A DNA stretch of 64,000 bases from Inquilinus limosus (lineage in GTDB: Bacteria; Pseudomonadota; Alphaproteobacteria; DSM-16000; Inquilinaceae). Made by a program: the position numbers and the translations under genes. Below the pieces are notes generated by a model that saw only the letters and a program-made list of their open reading frames with translations, was not told the origin of the DNA and ran no database searches. Of this stretch, positions 1 through 10,348 are shown piece after piece. Position 1 is the first letter of the stretch, and every line of letters begins with the position of its first letter. The DNA lies in assembly GCF_002195995.1 (NCBI RefSeq), contig NZ_NHON01000029.1:1-64000 (forward strand). The letters are read 5' to 3'.

Positions 1-1812
1 CCCCTGACCCCGCTGACCGAGAAGATCGGCCCCCTGTCCTCGACCGGCGGCATCCTGCTGACCGTGGCGGCGACGGCAGCCCTCTATTTCGGCCGCGACA
101 TCCTGATCCCGTTCTCGCTGGCGCTGCTGATCAGCTTCGCCACCGCCCCGGTGGTGCTGCAGCTGCGCAAGCTGGGGCTGCCGCGCACCGTGGCCGTGCT
201 GCTGGTGATCGTCGCCCTGTCGATCACGGCGACGGTGTTCCTGGTGCTGGTCGCCAGCCAGGCGATCGACCTGGCCGGCAACCTGCCGCAGTACCAGAGC
301 AACCTCGAGGCGAAGATCCAGTCGATCAAGGAGGTCGCCCCCGGCGGCGGGCTGATCGACCGGCTGATGGCCATGGTGGCGCGCCTGTCGGAGGAAGCCA
401 CCGAGCGCGCCACCCTGGCGCCGATGGGGGCGGCTGGAGGACAGGGCAAGCCGCTCCCGGTGCAGCTGGTGCCGCCGGCGCTGACCCCGCTGCAGCTGGC
501 CTGGGAGGTCGGCGCGCCGCTGATCGAGCCTTTCGCCATCATCGGCGTGGTGCTGGTCTTCTCCGTCTTCATGCTGCTGGAGCGGGAGGACCTGCGGAAC
601 CGGCTGATCTGGCTGCTCGGCGCGCAGGACCTGACCCGCGCGACCGCCGCCATGGACGATGCGGCGCAGCGGCTGAGCCGCTTCCTGCTGGCCCAGGCGG
701 TGCTGAACTTCGGCTATGGCACGGCCTTCGGCATCGGCCTGTGGGTCATCGGCGTGCCCAACCCGGTGCTGTGGGGCCTGCTGGCCGCGGTGCTGCGCTT
801 CATCCCGCTGGTCGGGACCATCGCCGCCGCGACGCTGCCGACCATCCTGGCCTTCGCCGTCGACCCCGGCTGGCTGATGCCGCTGGAGACAATCGCCCTG
901 TTCGTGGTGCTGGACCTGATCACGGTCAATGTCGGCGAGCCGCTGCTGTATGGCGGCAGCACCGGGCTGTCGCCCTTCGCGGTGCTGTTCGCCACCATCT
1001 TCTGGCTGACCCTGTGGGGCATCCCCGGGCTGCTTCTGGCGGTGCCGCTGACGGTGTGCCTGGCCGTGCTGGGCCGGCACGTGCCGCAATTCGGCTTCCT
1101 GGACGTGATGCTGGGCAGCACCCCGGCGCTGGCGCCGGAGGCGCATTTCTACCAGCGCATCCTGGCCGGCGACCCGCTGGAGGCGTCGGAGCTGGCGGAG
1201 CGCGGGCTGCAGGGCCAGCCGCGCCAGGCGCTGTTCGAAGGCACGATCCTGCCGGCCATCCACATGGCCCAGGCCGACCGGCAGCGCGGCGCGCTGGACG
1301 GATCGCAGCGGGCTGCCGTCTGGGGCGCCATCCTGGCTGCGGTGGCGGATCTGGACGAGGACGAGCCGGAGGCGCCTCCCACCGTGCTGTGCCTCGGCGC
1401 GCGGGACGAGCTGGACCAGGCGGCCGCGCTGATGACCGGCCAGCTGCTGGCCGAGCAGGGCATCGCCTGCGCCTATGCCGAGCGCGGCGGCGCGGCGCCG
1501 GAGGCGGTCACCGTCCCGGTGGTGATGGTGGCCCATGCCGGCAGCGTCACCGGGCACCAGCTGGGCCGGCTGGCGCGGCGGCTGCGCCGGCGCATCGGGC
1601 CGGACGCGATGCTGGTGGTGGGGCTGCTGGGCCCGCGGGAGCAGGCCGAGGAGATGCCGGATGGGCTGGGGGCCCATACGGTCGTCGTCCGCGGTTTCGC
1701 CGCCATCCTCGCGGCGGTGGCGCAATGGGCACCGGTGTCGGCCGGGAATGGCGGCGATAAGGGAACCGAGAGCGAGGCGATGCCGGAGCCGCCCGGCATC
1801 GCCGTAGCCTGA
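1..1812 (+). CDS. AI-2E family transporter, 5' end outside the window
   Basis: The reading frame is open from the first base, so the true start lies to the left; a GTG at 64 would be an internal or alternative start. The first ~340 residues are a membrane domain of the AI-2E/PerM exporter family: alternating hydrophobic helices, a soluble loop at roughly residues 80-150, then more helices including the stretch PLVGTIAAATLP. Members are predicted permeases for small molecules; the substrate here cannot be told. The protein continues for about 230 further residues with no membrane segments, ending in a region with LCLGARDELDQAA and VVMVAHAGSVTGHQLG, so it is clearly longer than the usual ~350-residue transporter. 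A cytosolic C-terminal domain is inferred. Family call is firm, function is not. Confidence 0.85.
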   Translation, partial: PLTPLTEKIGPLSSTGGILLTVAATAALYFGRDILIPFSLALLISFATAPVVLQLRKLGLPRTVAVLLVIVALSITATVFLVLVASQAIDLAGNLPQYQSNLEAKIQSIKEVAPGGGLIDRLMAMVARLSEEATERATLAPMGAAGGQGKPLPVQLVPPALTPLQLAWEVGAPLIEPFAIIGVVLVFSVFMLLEREDLRNRLIWLLGAQDLTRATAAMDDAAQRLSRFLLAQAVLNFGYGTAFGIGLWVIGVPNPVLWGLLAAVLRFIPLVGTIAAATLPTILAFAVDPGWLMPLETIALFVVLDLITVNVGEPLLYGGSTGLSPFAVLFATIFWLTLWGIPGLLLAVPLTVCLAVLGRHVPQFGFLDVMLGSTPALAPEAHFYQRILAGDPLEASELAERGLQGQPRQALFEGTILPAIHMAQADRQRGALDGSQRAAVWGAILAAVADLDEDEPEAPPTVLCLGARDELDQAAALMTGQLLAEQGIACAYAERGGAAPEAVTVPVVMVAHAGSVTGHQLGRLARRLRRRIGPDAMLVVGLLGPREQAEEMPDGLGAHTVVVRGFAAILAAVAQWAPVSAGNGGDKGTESEAMPEPPGIAVA

Positions 1813-1836
1813 TATCAGTGGTCTGAACTATTAAAC

Positions 1837-1926
1837 CGTCATGGCGAGCCCCGAAGGGGCGTGGCCATCCAGGGCCGCTCGCACCGGCCCCTGGATGGCC
1901 ACGTCGCTGCGCTCCTCGCCATGACG
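1837..1926. repeat. Palindromic intergenic repeat, family I, copy 1
   Basis: A 90-bp element begins CGTCATGGCGAG and ends with its reverse complement CTCGCCATGACG. The inner arms GGCCATCCAGG and CCTGGATGGCC also pair, so the whole element can fold into one long hairpin. A second copy lies at 19086-19175. Outer arms of 32 bp on the left are identical in the two copies, and the right arms differ at one base; the central 26 bp (1869-1894) is inverted relative to copy 2. It sits between the convergent ends of the AI-2E transporter gene and typA, where the hairpin could also serve as a transcription barrier. Confidence 0.9.
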
Positions 1927-1972
1927 GCAAGGGAAATGGAGCGCCCGATCCCTAAGACCCGAAGCAGAAGCC

Positions 1973-3793
1973 TCAGGCCTCCTTCTTCTGGCGCTCGATC
2001 TTCTTGCGCTCGTTCGGGTCCAGCACGGTCTTGCGCAGGCGGACCGTCTTCGGCGTGACCTCGACCAGCTCGTCGTCGTTGATGTAGGTCAGCGCCCGCT
2101 CCAGCGTCATCTGGATCGGCGGAGTCAGGCGCACCGCCTCGTCCTTGCTGGTGGTGCGGATGTTGGTGAGTTGCTTGCCCTTCAGGACATTGACCTCGAG
2201 GTCGTTGCCGCGGGTGTGCTCGCCGATGATCATGCCCTGGTAGACCCTGGCCTGCGGCTCGATCAGCATCGGGCCGCGGTCCTCCAGGTTCCACAGGGCA
2301 TAGGCCACGGCCTCGCCCTGGGCGTTGGAGATCAGCACGCCGGTGTGCCGCGAGGCGATCGCGCCCTTGTGCGGGGCGTAGTCGTGGAAGATCCGGTTGA
2401 TCACGCCGGTACCGCGGGTGTCGGTCAGGAACTCGCCCTGGTAGCCGATCAGGCCGCGGGTCGGCACCAGCATCACCAGGCGCTGCTTGCCGCCGCCGGA
2501 CGGCCGCATCTCCAGGAGCTCGCCCTTGCGCTCGGACAGCTTCTGCACGACGACGCCGGAATGCTCCTCGTCGACGTCGATCGTCACTTCCTCGATCGGC
2601 TCCAGCACCCCGCCGGACTCGTCCTTCTGGAACACCACGCGCGGCCGGCTGATCGACAGCTCGAAGCCCTCGCGGCGCATGGTCTCGATCAGGATGCCGA
2701 GCTGCAGCTCGCCGCGGCCGGCGACCTCGAAGGCATCCTTCTCGAGCGTCTCGGTGATCTTCAGCGCGACATTGCCCTCGGCCTCGCGCAGCAGCCGGGC
2801 GCGGATGACGCGGCTGGTGACCTTGTCGCCCTCGGTGCCCGCCAGCGGGCTGTCATTGACCGAGAAGGTCATGGCGATGGTCGGCGGGTCGATCGGCTGG
2901 GCCGACAGCGCCTCGGTCACCGCCGGGTCGCAGATGGTGTCGGCGACGGTCGCCGTCTCCAGCCCGGCGATGGCGACGATGTCGCCGGCCTCGCCCGACT
3001 CGATCGGCTGGCGCTCGATGCCGCGGAAGGCCAGGACCCGGCTGATGCGGCCGGTCTCGATGGTCTCGCCGGCGCGCGACAGCGCCTTGACCGTCTGGTT
3101 TGGCTTGACCGAGCCGGACAGGATGCGCCCGGTCAGCACGCGGCCGAGATAGGGGTTCGCCTCGACCGTGGTGGCCAGCATGCGGAACGGCGCGTCGGCC
3201 TCGACCTTCGGCGCCGGCACGTGCTTCACGACCAGGTCGAACAGCGGCGCCATGTCGGTCCGCTCCGCCTCCAGGCTCTCCGCCGCCCAGCCCTGCTTGG
3301 CCGAGGAGAACAGGGTCGGGAAGTCGAGTTGCTCGTCATTGGCGTCGAGCGCCGCGAACAGGTCGAACACCTCGTCATGCACCTGGTGCGGGCGGGCGTC
3401 CGGCCGGTCGCATTTGTTGACCAGCACGATCGGCCGCAGGCCCAGCTTCAGCGCCTTGCCGGTGACGAACTTGGTCTGCGGCAGCGGGCCCTCGGCCGCG
3501 TCCACCAGCACCACCACGCCGTCGACCATGTTCAGGATGCGCTCGACCTCGCCGCCGAAATCGGCGTGGCCCGGCGTGTCGACGATGTTGATGCGGACAT
3601 CCTTCCACACCAGCGAGGTGCACTTGGCCAGGATGGTGATGCCGCGCTCGCGCTCGAGGTCGTTCGAGTCCATCACCCGCTCGGCGACCTGTTGGTTCTC
3701 GCGGAAGGCCCCCGACTGGCGCAACAGCACGTCGATGAGGGTGGTCTTGCCATGATCGACATGGGCGATGATGGCGATGTTCCGGATATCCAT
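1973..3793 (-). CDS. typA: Ribosome-associated translational GTPase TypA/BipA
   Basis: Length of 606 residues is typical for TypA/BipA. GTPase motifs are in order: G1 AHVDHGKTT at residues 10-18, switch I ERERGITI near 48, G3 DTPGH near 72, G4 NKCD near 126, and SAKQG for G5. The EF-Tu-like domain 2 and EF-G-like C-terminal domains follow, with the [16 protein letters not shown] segment characteristic of TypA. It is a cytoplasmic GTPase that binds the ribosome and affects growth at low temperature and under stress. The gene stands alone and is divergent from tamA. The start ATG is the first in-frame codon before the GTPase core, as in homologues. Confidence 0.97.
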   Translation of the reverse strand: MDIRNIAIIAHVDHGKTTLIDVLLRQSGAFRENQQVAERVMDSNDLERERGITILAKCTSLVWKDVRINIVDTPGHADFGGEVERILNMVDGVVVLVDAAEGPLPQTKFVTGKALKLGLRPIVLVNKCDRPDARPHQVHDEVFDLFAALDANDEQLDFPTLFSSAKQGWAAESLEAERTDMAPLFDLVVKHVPAPKVEADAPFRMLATTVEANPYLGRVLTGRILSGSVKPNQTVKALSRAGETIETGRISRVLAFRGIERQPIESGEAGDIVAIAGLETATVADTICDPAVTEALSAQPIDPPTIAMTFSVNDSPLAGTEGDKVTSRVIRARLLREAEGNVALKITETLEKDAFEVAGRGELQLGILIETMRREGFELSISRPRVVFQKDESGGVLEPIEEVTIDVDEEHSGVVVQKLSERKGELLEMRPSGGGKQRLVMLVPTRGLIGYQGEFLTDTRGTGVINRIFHDYAPHKGAIASRHTGVLISNAQGEAVAYALWNLEDRGPMLIEPQARVYQGMIIGEHTRGNDLEVNVLKGKQLTNIRTTSKDEAVRLTPPIQMTLERALTYINDDELVEVTPKTVRLRKTVLDPNERKKIERQKKEA

Positions 3794-4055
3794 GGTCCGT
3801 CCAAGCGGCGGGAGGGCGGGAAGCGTTCACGCAAAACAAAGGACGGCGGACGGGTCGCCTTACGCAACGCCCCAGCCGCCGTTGCGGCGCAATATAGGCA
3901 GATCGGCGCCGAGTGCAAGTCGGGTGCAGCAAATCGTTGACAAATCGAGAGAATATTTAAGGCAACGAAATCCTGTCAGTATGTGTTCCCATCAATGCGG
4001 CAACCGAGGCGCGAGCGGCGGGCAGCATGCGAGCGCGGCGAAGGGGGACTGGGGA

Positions 4056-5966
4056 TTGCGGGCAAGACTGGGCAGAATTGGGTGGCTCGGCCTCCTCGCG
4101 GCATTGGTTCCTACGGCCGCCCTGCTGGCCCAGGACGAGGCGCCGGCCACCGATGGCGACGCGGCGACCGAGGCGGCGCCGCTGCCCGACGCGCTGCCCT
4201 ATGCGGCGACGCTGGAGCCGATTCCGGACGAGAACGCGACCGCGGCGCTGACCGGCGCCTCGAACCTGCTGAAGCTGCAGTCCAGCCCGCCCTCCGGCCC
4301 GGTCGGGCTGGTGCGCCGGGCGCTGGCCGATCGTGACCGGCTGTACGGCGCGCTGGGGGCCCTGTCCTATTACGGCGGCCAGGTGCACATCACCGTCGAC
4401 GGCATGGACCTGGACGATGCCGGGCTGATCGACCGGCTGACGGCCCGGCAGAGCAAGGACCCGGTCAAGGTCTCGATCAAGATCGACCTCGGCCCCAGCT
4501 ACAAGTTCAAGACCGTCCGCCTGACCGACATGCAGGGGTCGGACCAGTTGCCGCTGGTGATCGACCGCAAGCCGCTGGGCCTCGACCCCGGCAAGCCGGC
4601 GCTGTCGGGGACGATCCTGAGCGCCGAGGGCGCGATGGTGTCGCAGATGAACGACCAGGGCTATCCCCTGGCCAAGGTGCCGTCACGCGACGCGGTGGTC
4701 GACCATGCCGACCAGACCATGGACCTGACCGAGATGCTGGACCCGGGCCCCAAGGCCGGCTTCGGCCCGGTGACGGTGGAAGGCGAGGAGGATGTCCGGG
4801 AGAGCTTCATCCAGAGCCGGGTGCCCTTCGTGGTCGGCCAGCTCTACTCGCCGCAGCAGGTCCAGGATCTGCGCAAGGACCTGGCCGACCTCGGCGTGTT
4901 CAGCAGCGTCCGCGTCACCACCGCCGACCAGGTCGACGCCCAGGGCAACGTGCCGGTGACGATCGCGGTGCAGGAGCGGCCGGCGCGCTTCATCGGCTTC
5001 GGCGCGAAATACGAGACCAATTACGGCGCCGGGGTGAACGCCTATTGGGGCCATCGCAACCTGTGGGGCGGGGCCGAGCAGCTGCGAATCGACGGCGAGG
5101 TCAGTGGCCTCGGCTACAACAACGCCACCGAGCCGAACTTCAAGTTCGGCGTCAGCCTGAAGGTGCCCGGCTTCCTCGACCGCAACACCACCCTCGATGC
5201 CAAGGCCGAGGCGGTGCGCGAGGTGCTGGACGCCTACACCAGCACCCGCGGCCTGGTGCAGGGCATCGCGACCTACAAATACACCAAGCAGATCGACCTG
5301 CTGGCGGGGCTCAGCTTCGAGACCGGCCATGTCGAGAACGACCAGGGCGAATGGGACTACACCTTCGTCGGCATCCCGCTGGGCGCCAAGATCGACACCA
5401 CCGACAACCTGCTGAACCCGACCAAGGGCTACCGGGCGCAGCTATCCTTCACCCCCTATCCCAGCTTCCTCGGCTCCTCGGTCGACATGATCGTGACCAA
5501 GGCGCTGGGGTCGGCCTATCTCGACCTGTCCGGCGGCGACGGCGACATCATCCTGGCCGGGCAGCTGGGCATCAGCAGCATCGCCGGGCCGGACATCGCC
5601 GACGTGCCGCCCGACAAGCGGCTCTATGCCGGCGGCGGCGGCACCGTCCGCGGCTACAAGTACCAGAGCATCGGCCCGCTGGATAAGAACGACAACCCGA
5701 CCGGGGGCCTGAGCTCGATCATCGGCAGCCTGGAGCTGCGCTACAAGATCACCGATTCGATCGGCATCGTGCCGTTCTTCGACGCCGGCGGCGTCTATGA
5801 GAAGAGCGTCCCGGACTTCGGCAGCGACATCCAGTACGCCGCCGGCCTCGGCGCCCGCTATTACACCGGCATCGGACCGATCCGCGCCGACGTCGCCATC
5901 CCGCTGAACAAGCGCAAGAGCGACGACAGCTTCCAGCTCTACATCAGCATCGGGCAGGCCTTCTGA
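4056..5966 (+). CDS. tamA: TamA, Omp85-family outer membrane assembly protein
   Basis: The protein carries an N-terminal signal sequence (RARLGRIGWLGLLAALVPTA, cleavage near LLAQ), POTRA-like domains over roughly the first 330 residues, and a C-terminal 16-strand beta-barrel containing GGGGTVRGYKYQ, whose VRGY motif is diagnostic of Omp85 proteins. TamA works in the outer membrane with TamB in autotransporter insertion and lipid transport. I chose the TTG at 4056 because AAGGGGG sits 8 bases upstream and the signal peptide starts immediately; an ATG at 3981 (25 residues longer) has no Shine-Dalgarno sequence. The stop overlaps the start of tamB by one base, so the two are translationally linked. 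Confidence 0.92.
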   Translation: MRARLGRIGWLGLLAALVPTAALLAQDEAPATDGDAATEAAPLPDALPYAATLEPIPDENATAALTGASNLLKLQSSPPSGPVGLVRRALADRDRLYGALGALSYYGGQVHITVDGMDLDDAGLIDRLTARQSKDPVKVSIKIDLGPSYKFKTVRLTDMQGSDQLPLVIDRKPLGLDPGKPALSGTILSAEGAMVSQMNDQGYPLAKVPSRDAVVDHADQTMDLTEMLDPGPKAGFGPVTVEGEEDVRESFIQSRVPFVVGQLYSPQQVQDLRKDLADLGVFSSVRVTTADQVDAQGNVPVTIAVQERPARFIGFGAKYETNYGAGVNAYWGHRNLWGGAEQLRIDGEVSGLGYNNATEPNFKFGVSLKVPGFLDRNTTLDAKAEAVREVLDAYTSTRGLVQGIATYKYTKQIDLLAGLSFETGHVENDQGEWDYTFVGIPLGAKIDTTDNLLNPTKGYRAQLSFTPYPSFLGSSVDMIVTKALGSAYLDLSGGDGDIILAGQLGISSIAGPDIADVPPDKRLYAGGGGTVRGYKYQSIGPLDKNDNPTGGLSSIIGSLELRYKITDSIGIVPFFDAGGVYEKSVPDFGSDIQYAAGLGARYYTGIGPIRADVAIPLNKRKSDDSFQLYISIGQAF

Positions 5967-8900
5967 TGCGCGCGCTCAGGATCCTTCTGATCATCCTCGC
6001 CGTCGTGATCGGCCTGCCGATAGCACTGCTGCTGATCGTCTTCGCCGCGGCGCAGACCGGCCCGGGCAAGCGCCTGATCGCCGACCAGGCGGGCAGCCTG
6101 GCCAGCTCACCCGAGATGCAGGTCTCGGTCGGCGCGATCGAGGGCTTCGTGCCCTTCGACATGACCGTGCGCGACGTCGCCGTCTCCGACGCCGCGGGCA
6201 AGATGATCGCCGTCGACTGGGCCCGCCTGGCCTGGAGCCCGTCGGCGCTGCTGCGCCGCACCCTGCGGGTCGACGCGGTCGAGGCCGGCACGGTAACGGT
6301 CGACCGCCTGCCCGCCGGCGGCGCCGAGCCCGAGCCGCAGCCCAGCTCCGGCAGCTTCTCGCTGCCGCGGCTGCCGGTCGACATCCGGCTGGACCGGCTG
6401 AATGTCGAGAAGATCGCCATCGGCCCGGCCGTGGCCGGCATGGCGGCGACGCTGAGCGTGGCCGGCGATGCCCAGCTCGGCGACCCGTCGCAGGGGCTGT
6501 CGGCCGACATCTCCGTCCACCGGCTGGACGGCGCGGCCGGCGACATCACCGCCCGGCTGGCCTTCATCCCGACGACCGAGCAGCTCGATGTCGGCGTGTC
6601 GGTGCAGGAGCCGCCGGGCGGCGTCATCGCCACCATGGCCCAGTTCCCGGGGCGGCCGCCGGTCGACCTGACGCTGAACGGCACCGGCACGCTGTCGGAC
6701 TTCCACGCCACCCTCGCCGGCAAGGTCGGCGACCTCGGCGGGGTCGACGGCCAGGTCCGGATCGCGCCCGCCAACGGCAGCCGGCGCCTGACGGTCGATC
6801 TCAACGCCGATGCCGCCAGGCTGGTCCCGGCCGGGATCGCCGCCCTGGTGCAGGGCCGGACGACGCTGAAGGCCGATGCCGACATAGCCGATGCCGGCCC
6901 GATCACCATCCGGCAGTTCGACGCCGCGGCGGCGGCCGGCAGCGTCTCGGTGACCGGCAGCCTGAACCCGGTCGGCAACCAGCTGGACCTCGCCTACAAG
7001 CTGCAGGCCGGCGCCGCCGCCGGCTTCGCCACGCTGCTGCCGCCGGGCACCGGCTGGGAGTCGCTGGCCGTGGATGGCACCGCCAAGGGCGCGCTGGACG
7101 CGCCCGTGGTGGCGGCCGCGATCCGCGGCGCCGGGCTGCGCCAGGCCCCCTATGGCGCCGGCACGCTGGCGGTCGACCTGACGGCGACGCCGCAGGGCAA
7201 GATCTCCGACCCCGAGGCGCCGATCGGGCTGCGCGTCACCGCCTCCGCCAGCGGCCTCACGCTCGGCGACCCGCAGCTGGAGGCCGCGGCCGGGCACAGC
7301 CTGCAGCTCAGCCTTGACGGCAGCGGCACCCAGTCGGGCAAGGTCGTGATCGACCGGCTGGAGACCCGGCTGGACAATGCCGTGCTGACCGCGGACGGCC
7401 AGGGCGACGCCATGGCGCCGTCCGGCGCCGGCACCCTGCACCTGACCGCGGCCGATCTCAGCCGCTTCTCCGGCCTCGTCGGCCAGCCGATCTCCGGCAA
7501 CCTCGACCTGACGGTGAAGCCGTCGCTGGCCGCGGACGGCGCCGCCACACTGGACTGGGACGGCACCATCGGCGAGGCGAATGTCGAAGCCACGCCCGCC
7601 GCCGCGGTGCTGGGGCAGCGAACCACGCTGAACGGACGGGTGGAGCGCGACACCGGCGGCAAGATCACCGTCTCCCAGATCAGCGTGAAGGGCGAGAAGG
7701 CCTCGCTCGACGCCTCCGGCTCGCTGGATGGCGAGGCGATCGAGGGCCAGATCAAGGCCGCGCTCGGCTCGCTCGCCGCGGTGTCGCCCGGCGTCGAGGG
7801 CGCGGTGTCGCTCGACACCACCCTGTCCGGCAGCGTCGGGGCGCTCGGCGTCAAGGGCCAGGTGGTGGCCGAGGGGGTGAAGACCGCCGGCCATGCGGTC
7901 GAGCGCCTGAAGGTCGATCTCGACGCCGCGGGCCTGCCCTCCGCCCCCACCGGCACGGTCAAGCTGGCCGGCACGGTCGACGGCAAGCCGGCCACCGGCA
8001 ACATCGTGCTGGGGCAGAAGCCGGATGGCGGCATCGATGTCAGCACGCTGGTGCTGGACGTCGCCGGCATCAAGGCCGACGGCAACGCCGCGGTGGCGGC
8101 GGACGGCAAGCCGGTCGGCGGCACCGTCCGCCTGGCCGTCGCCGATCTCGGCGTCGTCGGCGCCTTCATCGGCCAGGCGCTGCGCGGCCAGCTCGACGCC
8201 ACCCTGTCGCTCGACCCCGCCGCCGGCGCCAAGATCGACCTGACCGCCCGGCGCGTCGCCTACGCCGACACCGCCCAGCTCGGCGAGATCCGGCTGACCG
8301 GCACGGTGCTGGACCCGATGGCCGACGGCCGGCGGATCCAGGACGGCCGGCTGCTGGTGACCAACGCCACCGCCAGCGGCACCCCGATCAGCCGGGCCGA
8401 GCTCACCGCTGACGGCACGATGCAGCAGCTGGCGCTGAAGCTGCAGGCCGCGACCGGCTACGGCACCGCCGACATGGCTGCGGATATCGGCCTGAACGGC
8501 GACGAGACCGTGGTCGGGCTGAAGAGCCTGGCGGTGCGCCAGTCCGGCCAGTCGATCACCCTGTCGAAGCCGGCCACCATCCGCGCCGGCGCTGCGGGCG
8601 TAGACCTCGGCACGATCGACCTTGCGGTCAGCGGCGGCGGCAGCCTCAGCCTGTCGGGCAAGGCCGGTGACGCGCTGGACCTGCGGGCCCGCATCGCCCG
8701 GCTGCCGCTCGGCCTGGCGTCGATCGCCAGCCCCGACCTGCAGCTGCAGGGGCAGCTGAACGGCGACGCCACCATCACCGGCAGCGCCGCCGACCCGGGC
8801 GGCAAGTTCTCGCTGAAGGTGTCCGGCGCCAAGATGGGCGGCATCGACACCGCCGGCCTGCCCGCGATCGACGCCACCGCCGACGGCACGCTGGGCGGCC

Positions 8901-10327
8901 AGCGCCTCAACGTCACCAGCCGGGTCACGGCCGGACGTGCCCGGCTGGACCTGCAGGCGGCGGTGCCGCTGGGCGGCGGGCCGCTCTCGGCCACGGCCAA
9001 GGGCCAGGTCGAGCTGGCGATGTTCAACGATTTCCTGGCCGCCGGCGCCGACCGCGTCGGCGGTCCGCTGTCGCTCGACATCAAGGTCGAAGGCACGCCG
9101 GACAAGCCCCAGGCCTCCGGCACCGTGACCCTGCGCAACGGCAGCTACCAGAACTCGGAATACGGCGTCCGGCTGCAGAACATCGACGCCACCATCACCG
9201 GCGCCGGCGACAGCTTCCGGCTGAGCAGCCTGTCGGCCAAGACGCCCGGCGGCGGCACCATCACCGGCAGCGGCAGCGTCACCCTGGGCGCCAATGGCAG
9301 CCTGCCGGTCGATGTCCGGATCCAGACCAGCAATGCGCTGCTGGTCTCCAGCGAGCTCGCCACCGTCCATGCCGACAGCGACCTGGCCATGTCGGGCGAC
9401 CTGTCGGCCGATTCGCAGCTCAAGGGCTCGGTCAAGCTGCGCCAGGCGATCATCCAGATCCCGGACAGCTTCCCGGTCTCGGTCACGCCGATCCAGGTGC
9501 GCCAGGTCAACGCGCCGCCGGAGATCGCGGCCCGGCTGAAGGCGCAGCAGCCCCCGCCGGCCCGCCCGGCCCCGAAGCCGATCGCGAACCAGCCGCAGAA
9601 GCCGCCGTCGCAGACCGCGCTCGACATCACCGTCGAGGCGCCGAACCAGCTCTATGTCCGCGGCCAGGGCATCGACGCCGAGATGCAGGGCCAGATCCAC
9701 ATCGTCGGCACCACCTCGACCCCCGACATCCAGGGCGGCTTCGAGATGCGGCGCGGCGCGATCTCGAAATTCGGCCAGCGGCTGGATTTCGAGCGCGGCC
9801 GCATCACCTTCGACGGCGGTGCGGTGAGCGATCCGCGGCTGGACTTCCTGGCCTCCTCGGAGCGCGCCGGCGATGTCACCCCCCATATCGCGATCGGCGG
9901 CTATGCCTCGAAGCCGGAGCTGACGCTCAGCTCGACGCCCGAGCTGCCGCAGGACGAGGTGCTGTCGCGCCTGCTGTTCGGTCAGGCCACCAGCCAGCTG
10001 AGCCCGGTCCAGGCGATCCAGCTCGCCCAGGCCGCGGCGGAGCTGTCGGGGGTCGGCGGCGGCTCGGGCGGTGGGATGCTCGGCGGCATCCAGCAATCGC
10101 TCGGCCTCGACCAGCTCGATTTCGGCACCGACTCGTCGGGCGGCACGTCGGTCGGCGCCGGGCGCTATATCACCAAGGGCGTCCGCGTCGGCGTGGAACA
10201 GGGCATCGATGCCGGCAGCACCCGGGCCACGGTCACCATCGACGTGACCAACAACATCAAGGGCAAGGCCGAGGCCGGCGGCGACAGCGGCGGCGCGGTC
10301 GGGGTCACCATGGAATGGGACTACTGA
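5966..10327 (+). CDS. tamB: TamB, translocation and assembly module inner-membrane/periplasmic protein
   Basis: This is a 1453-residue protein with a single N-terminal membrane anchor (residues about 3-30), a very long repetitive beta-helical (AsmA-like) periplasmic body rich in G, A, D and T, and a C-terminal TamB (DUF490) domain with motifs such as FDGGAVSDPRLDFLA and LPQDEVLSRLLFGQ. The last residues MEWDY give the aromatic end expected for contact with the outer-membrane partner. TamB spans the periplasm from the inner membrane to TamA and is thought to move lipids or unfolded barrel proteins. The start ATG overlaps the tamA stop codon by one base. A proline-rich stretch (QPPPARPAPKPI) near residue 1195 breaks the beta-helix. 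Confidence 0.95.
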   Translation: MRALRILLIILAVVIGLPIALLLIVFAAAQTGPGKRLIADQAGSLASSPEMQVSVGAIEGFVPFDMTVRDVAVSDAAGKMIAVDWARLAWSPSALLRRTLRVDAVEAGTVTVDRLPAGGAEPEPQPSSGSFSLPRLPVDIRLDRLNVEKIAIGPAVAGMAATLSVAGDAQLGDPSQGLSADISVHRLDGAAGDITARLAFIPTTEQLDVGVSVQEPPGGVIATMAQFPGRPPVDLTLNGTGTLSDFHATLAGKVGDLGGVDGQVRIAPANGSRRLTVDLNADAARLVPAGIAALVQGRTTLKADADIADAGPITIRQFDAAAAAGSVSVTGSLNPVGNQLDLAYKLQAGAAAGFATLLPPGTGWESLAVDGTAKGALDAPVVAAAIRGAGLRQAPYGAGTLAVDLTATPQGKISDPEAPIGLRVTASASGLTLGDPQLEAAAGHSLQLSLDGSGTQSGKVVIDRLETRLDNAVLTADGQGDAMAPSGAGTLHLTAADLSRFSGLVGQPISGNLDLTVKPSLAADGAATLDWDGTIGEANVEATPAAAVLGQRTTLNGRVERDTGGKITVSQISVKGEKASLDASGSLDGEAIEGQIKAALGSLAAVSPGVEGAVSLDTTLSGSVGALGVKGQVVAEGVKTAGHAVERLKVDLDAAGLPSAPTGTVKLAGTVDGKPATGNIVLGQKPDGGIDVSTLVLDVAGIKADGNAAVAADGKPVGGTVRLAVADLGVVGAFIGQALRGQLDATLSLDPAAGAKIDLTARRVAYADTAQLGEIRLTGTVLDPMADGRRIQDGRLLVTNATASGTPISRAELTADGTMQQLALKLQAATGYGTADMAADIGLNGDETVVGLKSLAVRQSGQSITLSKPATIRAGAAGVDLGTIDLAVSGGGSLSLSGKAGDALDLRARIARLPLGLASIASPDLQLQGQLNGDATITGSAADPGGKFSLKVSGAKMGGIDTAGLPAIDATADGTLGGQRLNVTSRVTAGRARLDLQAAVPLGGGPLSATAKGQVELAMFNDFLAAGADRVGGPLSLDIKVEGTPDKPQASGTVTLRNGSYQNSEYGVRLQNIDATITGAGDSFRLSSLSAKTPGGGTITGSGSVTLGANGSLPVDVRIQTSNALLVSSELATVHADSDLAMSGDLSADSQLKGSVKLRQAIIQIPDSFPVSVTPIQVRQVNAPPEIAARLKAQQPPPARPAPKPIANQPQKPPSQTALDITVEAPNQLYVRGQGIDAEMQGQIHIVGTTSTPDIQGGFEMRRGAISKFGQRLDFERGRITFDGGAVSDPRLDFLASSERAGDVTPHIAIGGYASKPELTLSSTPELPQDEVLSRLLFGQATSQLSPVQAIQLAQAAAELSGVGGGSGGGMLGGIQQSLGLDQLDFGTDSSGGTSVGAGRYITKGVRVGVEQGIDAGSTRATVTIDVTNNIKGKAEAGGDSGGAVGVTMEWDY

Positions 10328-10348
10328 CGCGGCGGGCGCGACTCTTCG

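Noticed and set aside
1837-1926. CRISPR or small RNA interpretation of the palindromic repeats
   Set aside because: Copies are dispersed, not arrayed with spacers, and there are no cas genes; dispersed REP-like elements explain them better.
2171-3940. A 589-residue frame opposite typA
   Set aside because: It is an antisense shadow of the GTPase gene with no recognisable motifs.
3937-3965. TTGACA hexamer as a promoter for tamA
   Set aside because: The -35 hexamer is perfect, but the only -10-like sequences (TATTTA and TTTAAG) are 11-13 bases away, too close for a standard promoter.
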